From Epiperipatus broadwayi (Eukaryota; Onychophora; Udeonychophora; Euonychophora; Peripatidae): a stretch of DNA of 64,000 nt. Below the pieces are notes generated by a model that did not search any database, was not told the DNA's origin, and worked only from the letters and a program-made list of their open reading frames with translations. A program made the position numbers and the translations under genes. Below, piece by piece: positions 24,925 to 36,600 of the stretch (its first letter is position 1; every line of letters starts with the position of its first letter). The stretch is taken from the NCBI GenBank assembly GCA_028023455.1, contig JAQFVV010000351.1, forward strand, positions 684,001 to 748,000, written 5' to 3'.

Positions 24925-25041
24925 TATTCTCAATTGTTTTTTTTTTATGTATCAAAGCATGGCCTGGGAAGTGAACCCGGACAACTGCTTGTAAGGCAGC
25001 TACACTGACCACTCGACCACCAACGCTTGACTATTCTCAAT
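24925..25041 (-). mobile_element. tRNA-derived SINE with TSD and A tail
   Basis: The insert is 24935-25031, on the minus strand. It begins near 25026 with GCGTTGGTGGTCGAGTGGTC (A-box-like), then has a five-pair anticodon stem GCTGC/GCAGT around CTTACAA, then a B box GGGTTCACTTCC, ending CCATGC and a short A tail. The tRNA-like part (about 24957-25026) has mismatches in the acceptor and T stems, so it is not a working tRNA. TATTCTCAAT flanks both sides (24925-24934 and 25032-25041), showing retroposition. It is related to the SINE at 40498-40594: same GCGTTG start, same CTGCCTT.CAAGCA core, same length of about 97. Confidence 0.85.
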
Positions 25042-26280
25042 AGTTGTAAGTTATTAACAACTTTTGGAAACATAATTTAAACGAGAATGTTATAAATTCA
25101 CTGGAATGAAGAATGTTTAAAAATTAATTTTGCCCAAATGCCTAAAGAAAATGCATTTATAGTTTATCTTTTTAATCTAATTATTTCAAGTAGAAAACTG
25201 AACTACTATGGATAAATAACTTATTGTTTTCACTTCTGCATTAATGACTATTTGTCAGAAGATGAAAAAGATTGCATTATCCTAAAATTCTTCAGGTAAG
25301 CATTGAGGAAATTGCATCAACAGAAAACAATATTTTTCTTTTTTCTTTTGCAATTTTTTATTATTACTATATTGCTGTTATATAGATGCATTTGATTGGG
25401 AACAATGTCAAAAAAATAGGAATTTTATATGTTAAAACACATATTTATATTTAGCATAGAAATAACATTTATTCATGTGAATGTTTGTTTTAAAATAAGG
25501 TTATTTTAAATTTTCTTTAAATGAATATTTATTTATTTATATAATGATATGTTTTATTGATCTTTTAAATATGTAATGAATTTTTCTTAGATATTTGATA
25601 TTTTATTGTCATTTAGTATAACAAAGTCCCCATGATTTATATATCTGCATGTAAAGGCATTGATATTCAAAGCCTTGTATATATGTAGAATAATATATTA
25701 TATGATGTTGATTTATAGGAATGATTATGTAAAATACTTTATGGTAAAGTACATATATAGTACATATAATCGATATTAAAAGTATATAATATCCATACTA
25801 AAGAAATGGATTTGAAAAAAGAACAATGTTGTTTAATAAAAATTAAAGATTAAACAAACATATTGATTTATTACTGTTTAATTTTATTAAAGTACATTTT
25901 ATGCTTATCGCAAACAGACTTCCTCAGTAACATTGAGATTATTTACCAACACATGTTCAGAATTCAAAAATACGAGTTTAAATTTTTTCATATTTAAAAA
26001 GATAATCCAAGACAACTCCTATTATTGTTATTAATTATTTATTCACTATTATTTATTTATTATTTTTAATGTAAATAAAGTATATTTTTATTCTTTAAAA
26101 CAAATCTGACTTTTATTTTTTGTTTATTTATATCTTTGACACTTTAGAATAAAATTTTAGAATCACTTCAATTTTACATATTCATTAAATTTGTGAAAAT
26201 TATAATTTAATTATTTATTTTATATAAGCCATCATATAATCACCATTTCCTATACTTAAACAAGCTGTTAAATCATTAAC
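25042..26280. other. AT-rich DNA, nothing recognised
   Basis: No gene or repeat copy was recognised. TATATAC/GTACATATA-type phrases near 25745-25800 are AT-rich and not convincing as a regulatory site. Confidence 0.5.
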
Positions 26281-26410
26281 AAAATCTCTATACAGTAGTG
26301 TCACCCAGTGGAAATCATAATCAATTGTTGCAAGAAGATTTGTACATAAAATTCCTCTTTTGTGCATATTCATTCATATCCTTAGACTAGTTTCCAACTT
26401 GTCACTTTTA
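26281..26410 (-). repeat. Dispersed repeat, copy 1 (minus)
   Basis: Read on the minus strand it gives AAAAGTGACAA, CTAGTCTAAGGATAT, GAATTTTATGTACAAATC and GTGACACTACTGTA in order. This is the order of copies 2 and 3 on the plus strand. Family and function are unknown. Confidence 0.7.
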
Positions 26411-26686
26411 TCATTGAAAAGCATTGGATTGGAGAACACTGCATATAGAATTTAGGATCTAATGCAATTCTCCAGCAGCCATAATTTATCTTTTTAGCTA
26501 ACCCTTAAGCTATGACTCCAAAATAAAACCAGATAATGTTTTTAAACCAAGATCATTTGCCTGAGTAGTCTTATAGATCTGAATTCAGTCCAATATCTAT
26601 ACATTTTGGTGTCTTTGATTCTTTAATAAACATAGTCACCATTATCCTATGGACAAGAATGGTATTAAACCATTAAACATCACTGA

Positions 26687-26815
26687 TAAAAGTGACAAAC
26701 TACAAACTAATTTGGGGATATTGGATGAGTAAGCAGTAGATAGGATTTTATGTATAAATCTTCATAAATCGATTAATTATTATGGATTGCACCAAATGTT
26801 ACTACTGTATGGGCA
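26687..26815 (+). repeat. Dispersed repeat, copy 2 (plus)
   Basis: AAAAGTGACAAAC, GGGATATTGGATGAGTA, GATTTTATGTATAAATCTTC and TACTACTGTATGG follow the same order as copy 1 in reverse, about 275 bases away, so copies 1 and 2 form an inverted pair. Confidence 0.7.
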
Positions 26816-27129
26816 GTTTAGCATTGGTTTAATGTCTTGTGTAAGCATAGGAATTAATTATCATTAATATTTAGTGGTTTAATATCATTCCTGATGAGGT
26901 GATGATAATAACTAAGGTTATCAAAGAACCAAACCCATCAATATATATACAATTAGATTCAGAGCTATTTGATTATAGAAGCAAATGAGCTTGGTTTGAA
27001 ATATTACCTGTTTTCATTTTGAACTCATAGCTTTATAGTTAACTAAAAAGTTAAAGATGACTGTCCAAGTCATATTAAATCCTAAGATATAAGTGCAGTC
27101 CTTTCAGATTCAAGGCTCCTCTATGATGA

Positions 27130-27250
27130 AAGCCACAAGCTAGACATTAGTCTAGGAATATTGGATGAGTATGCATTAGATAGAAATTTTATGCACAAAC
27201 CTTCCATCCATAGACTACTATGGCTTACTCTGAGTGGCACTACTGAATGG
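27130..27250 (+). repeat. Dispersed repeat, copy 3 (plus)
   Basis: AAGCCACAAGCTAGACATTA, TAGGAATATTGGATGAGTA, AATTTTATGCACAAACCTTC and GTGGCACTACTGAATGG parallel copy 2, 440 bases downstream in direct orientation. Confidence 0.7.
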
Positions 27251-27589
27251 ACAACGTGACATTATAGATGCTTTAAGAACATATAAATAGTTTGGTTATT
27301 GAATATAGATGGCATAATAAAATGCCCTTTGTTATACAGCTTTACATTGAGGAATGTATTTGATTACATTTGTAGCTCTAGTGTAGTATTTTAAAACTTG
27401 GAGTTTTTTACATTCTTTTTTTCAACATTTCACATCCTCAGTGAGTTGGCCTCTGTATTTATTCAGTTGTAATATATGTTATTTAAATGTATTAATTTGA
27501 GACATAAATAAACAAATAAACATAGTATTACTTTTACTTTAACAATTATTTAAGCATTTATTTTTATATAGCGCTATGCCTACAATTGT

Positions 27590-27728
27590 ATTACATTCAA
27601 ATATCAGCTTTTCATGCTAATTGTGCATGCACTTTTTGCGAGTGTTAATAACAAATGAATACTTTCCTTTCCAATACAAGATAAAGTGCATGCACAATTA
27701 GCTTGAAAGGCTGATATTTGAATGTAAT
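27590..27728. mobile_element. MITE-like element, 46-bp inverted repeats
   Basis: The arms 27590-27635 and 27683-27728 are inverted copies of 46 bases with only a few mismatches. They include TGCTAATTGTGCATGCAC and its reverse. The loop is 47 bases. The high arm identity suggests a fairly recent insertion. The family is unassigned; no long TSD is visible, though a TA dinucleotide duplication cannot be excluded. Confidence 0.7.
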
Positions 27729-27802
27729 TTAATAATTATTGGAACATCTTTAAAAATATTTCTCTCATTTGCTTTTAATTCAAAAGATATACATATATAT
27801 AT

Positions 27803-30800
27803 TCTAACCTTCACTATGTGCACCCCCACTTCCAGATAAGTATATGATATGAAATAAAACGGGTTCTATCTCAGTTAATAATTAATAACTAAAATATTCA
27901 GCATTAAAATTAAAATATTTCACTAGCTCAAATTTAAAATACGAATAAGGTTCAGTTTATAAAAAATAAATTAAATAAATATTTAATATTTTCATGAGAC
28001 TTGAAGTGATAATACATGTGACAAGATAGATTACATTGAGCCAATATTCCATAGGATACTACCTCAATGGCATAAGAACACTATCCCCCTTTTATTACTA
28101 TTTCAAATAACAAACTCATAGTATTCTTACGACTTTAATAACTTCTACTCACTAAGATTAAACCAATAATTAAATCTTAATCTTCTATTTATAATAATCT
28201 AGCTCAAATAAAATAATCTCAGGTTCATAAAGTTTACTCTAAGTTAATTTAAAAATATGTTAGTAAAATATGAGAAGGGATTTTATGTCATAATCTACTA
28301 CACTTAAACTAATAGTAATAAATAACTTTTCTTTTTACTATAATTTTATTACCATAATAAAATAATGAAATAATATAATATGATATTATATCTTCATGTA
28401 ATGATATAATAAATATGTGGTAGCATTTTAATAATCTGACAAACAAAATATGTGTGGCAACTGATAGCATATAATTTAATATAATATTGTGATACTTATG
28501 ACCAATAAAATAATGTAAGATTATAATTATTTAATTATAATGAATACCAATAAAATATTTAAAATTCTTAAAATAATTCTCTATTTATATTTTGTGCAAA
28601 ATTATATATTTGTTTCGATTATTGTGCATATATCGTGTTTTCATGCAGCGATGTGGAGAAATAAATAACTCGGACACAAAATCTTTGAAATAACTAAATT
28701 TAACAAAGTTTATTACTAACCACAAATAAATAAACAATTTATTTACACTATTTACAGTGGATATCCTTAACTTTTTTACTTTACAGTTTGATCTACCGGG
28801 TTATAAAAAAATAATTTATATTTCAATTACATCTTTATTTAGATTTAGGACAAAGTTAAAAAAAAATGTTACTATTTGATTTCTCGTTATGATTTTTATA
28901 TACTTTATTAGCAACAGCATTTTATCCTTAATATTATGAAACTATCCTATTTTAAAAATTCATACTTAGAAAACATTCTATAGAAAACAAAATTTTATAA
29001 TGAGTATGGATTTCTCAAAATATTAAAAATTTTCATCTTGCAAAGTCAAAGATGTTACAGAAAATATTATCCAAAATTCAGTACTAGATTTTAGAGTTTA
29101 TCACACAATGTTTACTAATCATAATATATTCTTCTTTAAGCCTTACTTTAGTATGATATAAGTGTAATCATCAATATATTTCTGTTAATCAATAAACAAA
29201 AAATATACTATGCATATTGTTTACATAATTTACTTTGTACTATTGTATTTTAAAAATATGCAATACTTATTTTTCTCTTTAAAAAAAATAATACTAAAGC
29301 ATTTAAAATTATTATCACTTTAAAGAAAATATCTTTGTTTAGATACTTATTTTAAAAAGTTTATATTTCATTTCCGAAATAAAATTCAAAATATATTCTA
29401 TGATTCTTTTCTTTCCTTAGGATACTTTGGATCTTCCATTTTAAGTTATAATATTCTGCTCCTTATAAGCAAATAAACTAATCTTATCCAGAAACGATAG
29501 CATAACCTTAGTTCTAAATTATTTATCATTTCTTTTAAAATATCTTACTAAACGATGCAGTTACATGAAATAAAGATAGCGAAAACAGATGCATAGGATT
29601 AAGGAAGAAAGCTAGAGTATTACTCTTAACATATCTCAAAATCATGGCACAGTGCAAAGAGGTATGGCATTTACCTGCCTAATATCCTCTAGTACAGGGA
29701 CGATGTTAAAGCTATTTCTTCAGCTTTATTAGAACATCAAATATTTAAAGAAATATAAACACTGTCCAAATAAAATGTGTATCAGTCATAGGGCTATGTT
29801 AACTATGCTGATATTCACATAAAGACTAAATATTATTTCCATTCCTTATAACATCCTATTTTTTAAAACATCATCTTGGTTTCCTGTTCACTAAGTACTT
29901 CCAAGCCACTATCTCAACATTATTTCTCAATATTTTCCACATCTTACATCGATAAATAACTATCTGCATTTACAAAACAATAAATAAAATTTATTAATAG
30001 TTAAACAATCTTACTATCCCATAAGAAAAGTTGCTTACTTCATTGCTCTGTATGTTTAATCATATACAATCTACTTAGACAATATTTGAATATCCCATAA
30101 CATGAAAATTTTAAAAGAATCATATAATTATTTGTTGTGTTGGATTATATCACTAATAATAAAAAAAATCATTGTATGCATATTTTCAAATCAATCCTAT
30201 CTCATAATGTTTTTTAAAATGTTGTATAAAAATGCGTTTACATTTATAATAAAAAAAAAACTTTTACACTTCATCCTTACAATTCATAGATGATCTAAAG
30301 AAAACAAAAAAATATATACACTATAAATTATCAATAGTTATTATTATTACCAATAACCTTTATCTAATCATCGTGTTCAGTAGGCTTCCTTTGTCCACTT
30401 GAGCATTGCAGATATATATATAAAAAAAATTCACACCTATACACTTTATATTAAAATATTTTTAGCTAAATTATTAGACTGTTATATTATAAAATTTTAA
30501 TATTAATAAATTAATGTTTTTATGTTTTTCCTAATCTTATATAAAAAAAAATAGATTTAAACTAGGTTAACAAAATAAAAGGAATCAAAACTATATTTAC
30601 ATATTTTCTTGACAATAGTTCCTGATAAGTCCAAAATGCTTATTATTTTCTCTAGAGTTTTTAAAAATGTTCTCCTCCAAGCGCGTTAAAGTTTATAATA
30701 AAAATAATTATTAATCCATTTAGTAAAATTTAGAAAATAATCCTTGGTTTTAATTTTTAGGACAATAATATTAATTAATCCCGTAAAGCTTCTTAATCTT

Positions 30801-32531
30801 CTCTACCAATATTCTCTGCATATCCGATGCATCAATCCATCTAATTTAACTTTAAAAATATTCGATAAACTTTTAAGTACTATTTGTATTTCCATGGATC
30901 CATCTTTTATTCAACTATGTATTCACTTTTTTATATATGTTTCCTTCTTGATACATTTAAACTTTCGTTTGGTATTTTTATATATCACTTTTAAAAACAA
31001 ATAAAAAAAAATGTTACCTTCAGAAAGGATATAACATTTTACTCCTTTTGATATAATATTATATAAAATAATTCATGCAATATACAATTGTCTTATTACT
31101 ATTTAAAAAATAAATCTTGGATAGGCTTATAAATAATAATGCGTCTCCAATTTTTTTCATTAGACTCCGTATGATGTCTGTGCTGTGGTTTTTTTTTTTA
31201 TGTACCAAAAAAGTTCTCCGGTTATGCATAAGTAAAGCTGTATCAATAAATATTTCAAATATTTTTTCAGTATTACAATTTATATCCATTTTATTTTGTA
31301 GTATATCCATTTTTTATTGCGTAGTTTAGGTTAAACTTTTAGATAAAATACGACTGGTAAGTACTTTAAAAAATTAGAAAATCATCTCCACAAAGTTTCT
31401 AAATATATAATTTTTTTCTAAAACTTTCTTTTGCAAAACACTTTAAAATTATCAATTAGTTTTTGCAAAATAAACGATAAGAAAGTACCAAAAAAAAATT
31501 GACTTTTTCCGGTTTCAATACATTATTAATCTCCCCCTATACCCCCGTGCAATTCATATTTATAGTCTGTAAGAATACCTATTCCTATTGGTTAATTCTT
31601 ACTTTAGCCTGAGAACAAATTTACATATTTCCAATTTCAAGTAGAATTGAATTTTAAAATTAGAAATTATGACGTAATAAAATTTAAAAAATATTATTTA
31701 AAATATTACTTTTGAATCAATTATTATTTTATTAAAATTATTTAAACATTTAAAATAACTTTTAAAATAACCTTAATAACCTATTCTATTTAGCAATTTT
31801 TATTTAAAAAAAATATTTAATTTTTATTATATCTGTATTCGTCTTTATTACATTACTTAAAACATTACATACAATAGTTAACTTAATATTTATTATTATT
31901 TGCTTTTATGATAGGTAATAATTACATCCAATTCTATAATGCTATTTCAAAATATTTTAAACTTTATTATTAATTCAAACAAGCAGTGTGTGAAAGTATA
32001 TAGTATACAAGTCACATGATTAATAACTTTGACAGACGATTTTTTTAATCTATTTCTCTGCCTAGATTTATATAATTGATACACTTATTATATTATATAA
32101 TATAATTATAAAATTTGGAAGAACAATTTTGAAAATATAGAATTAAATACAATTCTCACCATCATAAAGTTTATTTTTAAAATATACTATATTAATTTTT
32201 GTTTATTAAATATGATTATAAATTTAAACACTGTATTTATTAACTTATCAGTTTTAAACTATTAAAATCGGATTTATTAAATATACTTTTAATTTTTATA
32301 GCTGTGTTATTTAATATGGCCAGCTTTTACAACCATATGAAACAATATTTAAAGCTTTATATAACTATTTTTAAATGATTTTATATACTACGTATTCTCT
32401 TTAGCTTCAAATTGTACTTTAAAGATATAATTGACTTAATATAATTAATGTATTAAAAAAACATATTCTAAAGTTAAAATTTTTAGTAATTGACTGTTAT
32501 GAACTATTACTGGCCTATAGAAAAGGGCACA
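27803..32531. mobile_element. Large (TA)n-bounded repeat A, about 4.7 kb
   Basis: The left edge is TATATATATT then CTAACCTTCAC; the right edge is GAAAAGGGCACA then ATATATATATAT. The edges are inverted relative to each other and match those of blocks B and C. Internal homology with block C, in the same orientation, is clear. ACTAGCTCA...GGTTC is near 27922 and 44189. AATAATCTCAGGTTCA at 28212 pairs with AATAATCTCAAGTTCA at 44526. CTCAATGGCATAAGAA near 28062 pairs with CCCAATGGCATAAGAA at 44300. ATCATGGCACAGTGCAAA at 29641 pairs with a near match at 46061. The blocks carry no intact genes. The class is undetermined: TG...CA ends with TA-rich flanks would suit an LTR retrotransposon, but I could not find the expected direct repeats. 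Confidence 0.5.
31059..31310 (-). other. Unrecognised 83-codon open frame, coding-like
   Basis: It starts MDILQNKMDINCNTEKIFEI and continues FIDTALLMHNRRTFLVHKKK and HSTDIIRSLMKKIGDALLF. The stretch keeps several CpGs (CCGG, ACGG, GACGC) in DNA otherwise nearly free of them, and it balances charged and hydrophobic residues, as real coding sequence does. Downstream on the same strand (to about 30600) are further open fragments such as MEIQIVLKSLSNIFKVKLDG, separated by stops. That suggests one decayed minus-strand gene carried by block A. No family was recognised, so no function is proposed. Confidence 0.25.
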
Positions 32532-33654
32532 ATATATATATATGAAAAAATATTTCTAAGACAAATTGAATAATATAAATATATGTAAACATTCACATAC
32601 AAACATTTGTAATTTGAAGAAGATATTTTATATATGTATTCATGAGAATGTTAAAAGGAAATCTGATGTTTCTAGAAAGTAAATTATTTGTTATATATTA
32701 ATTTTATTTATATGTCAATTTTATTTTTATTTAAAAAAATTAGTAATAACAGCTACATTCTGCAGGAACACAGTGTGATTATTAGTAAATGTTGATTACC
32801 ACATCTGCTTCAAATGTATAATCTCTGTGATTTTTGTAAATGTTATTAAATACTATCTAAATGATGAGATAGTTGTGTGGATAATGAGCTATGGTATTTA
32901 CAATAATACTTTTTTTTTCAGGAGGAAATTTTATTGTGTTTTTTTTTCATTTCTAATGCCAATTCCATATTTTACATCCATGATCATATGTTTTTGCCTC
33001 TCCCATTTTGTATTGGAGTCTTTCATTAAATATCTTTTTTTCATTTTGAAAATCTTGGTTATCTTCAAGTAATGAAGAATTTGATATGATATTTTGTGAA
33101 TTGAAATTATCACATAGACCTGAAATATCTAGAATCTGCAAGGTTTTTTTGACAGCATAAGTCATTATTTGATCATTGATTATATTATAGATCTTATTCA
33201 AATAATCTACATTTTATAACATACCATATCTTTCAATTCAACATCCACCAGAAAATAGATGACCAGACAGATGCATGACTACTTTACCATCATATATTTC
33301 ACTGAGATAAACATTTTGTTTAATAAGTTCTCATTTGGTGATATAACATTTTTCTATTTGCATAGATTTTCTTATTTGTCAAATTCCAACCATTAGTTTT
33401 TTATTTGACTATATCTCATTTTATAATTTATATCAGCAAAGGTTTACCATGCAAGACTGGTTATTTACAACTGTATACCGATTTACTGATTTCATACTAA
33501 ATAACCTGGGATCATATTATGATAATCATAATTCAAGCCACTTGGGTATATTTAAAATTCCATGGTTTCATGCATTAGGAAGATTTTCAAAAATTATTCA
33601 GACATTTTTTTAAATTTTCTAAATCATAAACAGTTCACTGAATATATATATATA
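32532..33654. other. AT-rich DNA between blocks A and B
   Basis: Overlapping 60- and 82-codon minus-strand frames near 32931-33201 include LQYKMGEAKTYDHGCKIWNW. They have moderately balanced composition but no known relative. No transposon end other than the block edges was found. Confidence 0.35.
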
Positions 33655-36600
33655 TTGTGACCTTCTGGTTTGGCACCAGAAATAATATTTGTGATTGTAT
33701 GGTATTATATCAGTAACATCTGATATTATATTACTTAAAAAAAATGAAATAAAGCAAAATTTTAAAAATTTTTTATTTATGATTTAAAACTATGATTACA
33801 AGTATTTATAGGTGCAATTTAAAATTTATTAGATGTTTAGTGGCTTACTTTAGGGTATAATTAATGATAGGATAGGGGGGGGTGGCTTGTTATAATCATA
33901 GTCAGTTCAGTTTGAGTTGGTGCTAATTTGTTTTGTTTGTTCACAAATAAATAGACTTGTTTTGGTAGTTCTCTAGTTCATTTGCTTTACACATTTTAAT
34001 TTATAGAATAAACAGTGAAATATGTCTCACTCATCATCATTAGAATAGCCATTTAGTCATATCAGTTTAGTGTCTATAGTGCATTGTTAGCATAAATATC
34101 CATGTATGTCAATATCATTATTCAACTTCATTTTTCATTCATATGCTTCATTAAATCATTAAATATCCCATTTCATATTCAAATATTTAATTTCATAAAT
34201 AATAGTGTTTAAAACCAGCTTAACTACATTTTAAGTGAATTAATTGAGCATTGGATTAATGAATTATTAAGCAATAATTATACTAGAAAATATTTTATTT
34301 ATTAAAGCAATTGTTATTAATTTTTATTGTTGTTTTAAAAGTACAGAATATTTAATTCTTAATTCAATTTAATATTAATATTTTTTTTATTTATTTAAAA
34401 GACAGAATGATTTTTTTTCCCCACTTATTTTTTTAAGACAAAGTTTCTTGCATAAATTAAGTCTTGATTTCTGTCTGGTGATCTTTGAACTTTCAGATAT
34501 TTTGTACTATTGGAAGAGAAAAAGTGTGAGGTAATCTTTTAAAAAATCTATAAAAGGACAATTACTCTAGTCCTCTGCTCCACTCCTCCACTTCAACAAC
34601 TAACTACTAAATGCTAAAAGATCTTCCAATACTGTTTCATTTTAACAAAGTTTAATAGTATAATTTTTTTTCTTCCAAAGTTCAAGCTGGAAGTTTAAAA
34701 TTTAATATTTGTTTACAAATATGAGTACTTAAACCACCAAGAGATATGTCAATTTTGTTCTTAACTGAGTGTTTAAATTTTCCAATCATCGTTTGAAATG
34801 CATGTAAGTGTTTGTTATATTATTCAAGTTAAATTATTACTATTTAAGAAAATGGGAATGCGTGATAGGATTATAAATTTATTTTATTTAAATTTAAACT
34901 TAATGGGAAAGAAGAAAAGAATGTTTGTTTATTTTCTAAAATTCAGTTTCTTAAGTTTTAATCATATTATTAATGGAATAATTGCAATGTGCATCATTTA
35001 TATGTGGAAAAGGTGTGAACTTTTATTGAACATTTCCAGAACTCTATTTAATAAGTTTCATGCTAATTGTAAAAGAAAATTTAAAAATATACATAAGAAT
35101 TATGTAATTTTATCGTCATATTTATTAGAACAGTGGCATAATTATTTCTACTTTTACCTATTGAAAAGAAAAAAATACAAGATTAAATATGTCATTGAAT
35201 GTACTTTAATAATTACTTGTTCTTCCAGACTAATAGGAGGAATGAATTTATAAATGGATAAAGTTATATGACATTGCTGTATTAATACTGCCAATTATTT
35301 CATCTAAATAAATATTATTAATTGAATAACTACATGTATTTCTGAATGGCTTTATAATTGTGAAATCAAATTTTAAATATATCCTAGGAATGAAGTACAA
35401 ACTTCTATTTTATTTGCGTTGTGAAATATTCATTGCTTAATTAATGAAATTCCATATAATATCAACAGCAATTCATTAGTTGATAACTAAAAAACATTGA
35501 ATCTGCTCTTATGGATTTAAAAAAATATTGTTTTGTTTTTCCTGCAGGAAATGTGTCATTCTGTGTCAATAATTATACTTGTGTGTTACTCTTATTCATT
35601 TGGAGACATGACAAAGGAAAGTCATGTACTAACTATCAATAAACTTTTCATTTTCATTAAGAAGAAAGAAGAAAAGAACTTTATTATTATTTAATAGTGT
35701 TTAGACAGATAATATTGGTTAAGAAATGTTTTATTATTTTATCTATTATTATCATATGTATATTTTTATTCTTCAAGAACGTCTCATTAATGGTATAATG
35801 AAGGAATACATTATGCTGGTAATTTTTTTATTTATTATTGTTATTATTTTAATATATGTTTTGGTAGTGTGTTAGTAACGCACGCGCGTGATAAAAAAAT
35901 GAAAGAGTCTATTTATAGTTTGAAAGGGGTAAATAATTATTTTAAAAGAGTTTCATTGTATAAAATCTTACCGTATATATATTTTTTTTATAGATTAGAA
36001 AATTAGTATTTTTAATAATTATTTCATCTATAACATAAAGCTTTATTATTTATTTAGGTCTAAAATATTTATTTTAGATTTGGCCTATGTAAATGCACTA
36101 TATAAAAAAAAATATTTTGTCTTACTTGCCAATAAATTTATTGCTTTATTTTCCAACCGTTATTAGTATGTTACTAAGTCCTAAATAGTGTATTATCAGA
36201 TATGAAATATTCTTTTATTGCTTTTACAATTAATAATTTATATTTTGACAGTAGTTCTTTGCTACTGGGATTTGAATAGTCTGTGTATTATTATGCTTGT
36301 ATATGTGTGTTTATTATTAAACTTAGCTATAATCATATGTTAATTGCAAGTACAAATGATATATAATCCATCGATTTCAGAGGAAGAGGATGGTTACTTG
36401 TTTGGAAGGATTAGAGATGTATTTAAGTGAGTATTATTGTTCTTTATTATGCTTGAATGGAAAAGTATTTTTTTGTGGCTATATGTAGTACAGTTAGCAA
36501 TGTTTTATAGTATTTGTGAGATTGAGTCAGCTCTCCCCTTTTGTTATTTGAATATTTAAACATGGGTAGATTGCCTAGTGTAGTGTATGGGATCATGTAA

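Noticed and set aside
24957-25026. A functional tRNA gene with UAC anticodon on the minus strand
   Set aside because: Acceptor and T stems have mismatches, and the A tail with a TSD shows it is a retroposed SINE.
31549-31568. TATAAATATG on the minus strand as a promoter for the 31310 frame
   Set aside because: TATA-like strings are everywhere in this composition and no start site evidence exists.
36381-36426. A 46-base exon between TTTCAG and GTGAGT
   Set aside because: The splice-like signals are good, but one frame gives only EEDGYLFGRIRDVF and no neighbouring exon or family could be found; such signals are frequent by chance over 64 kb.
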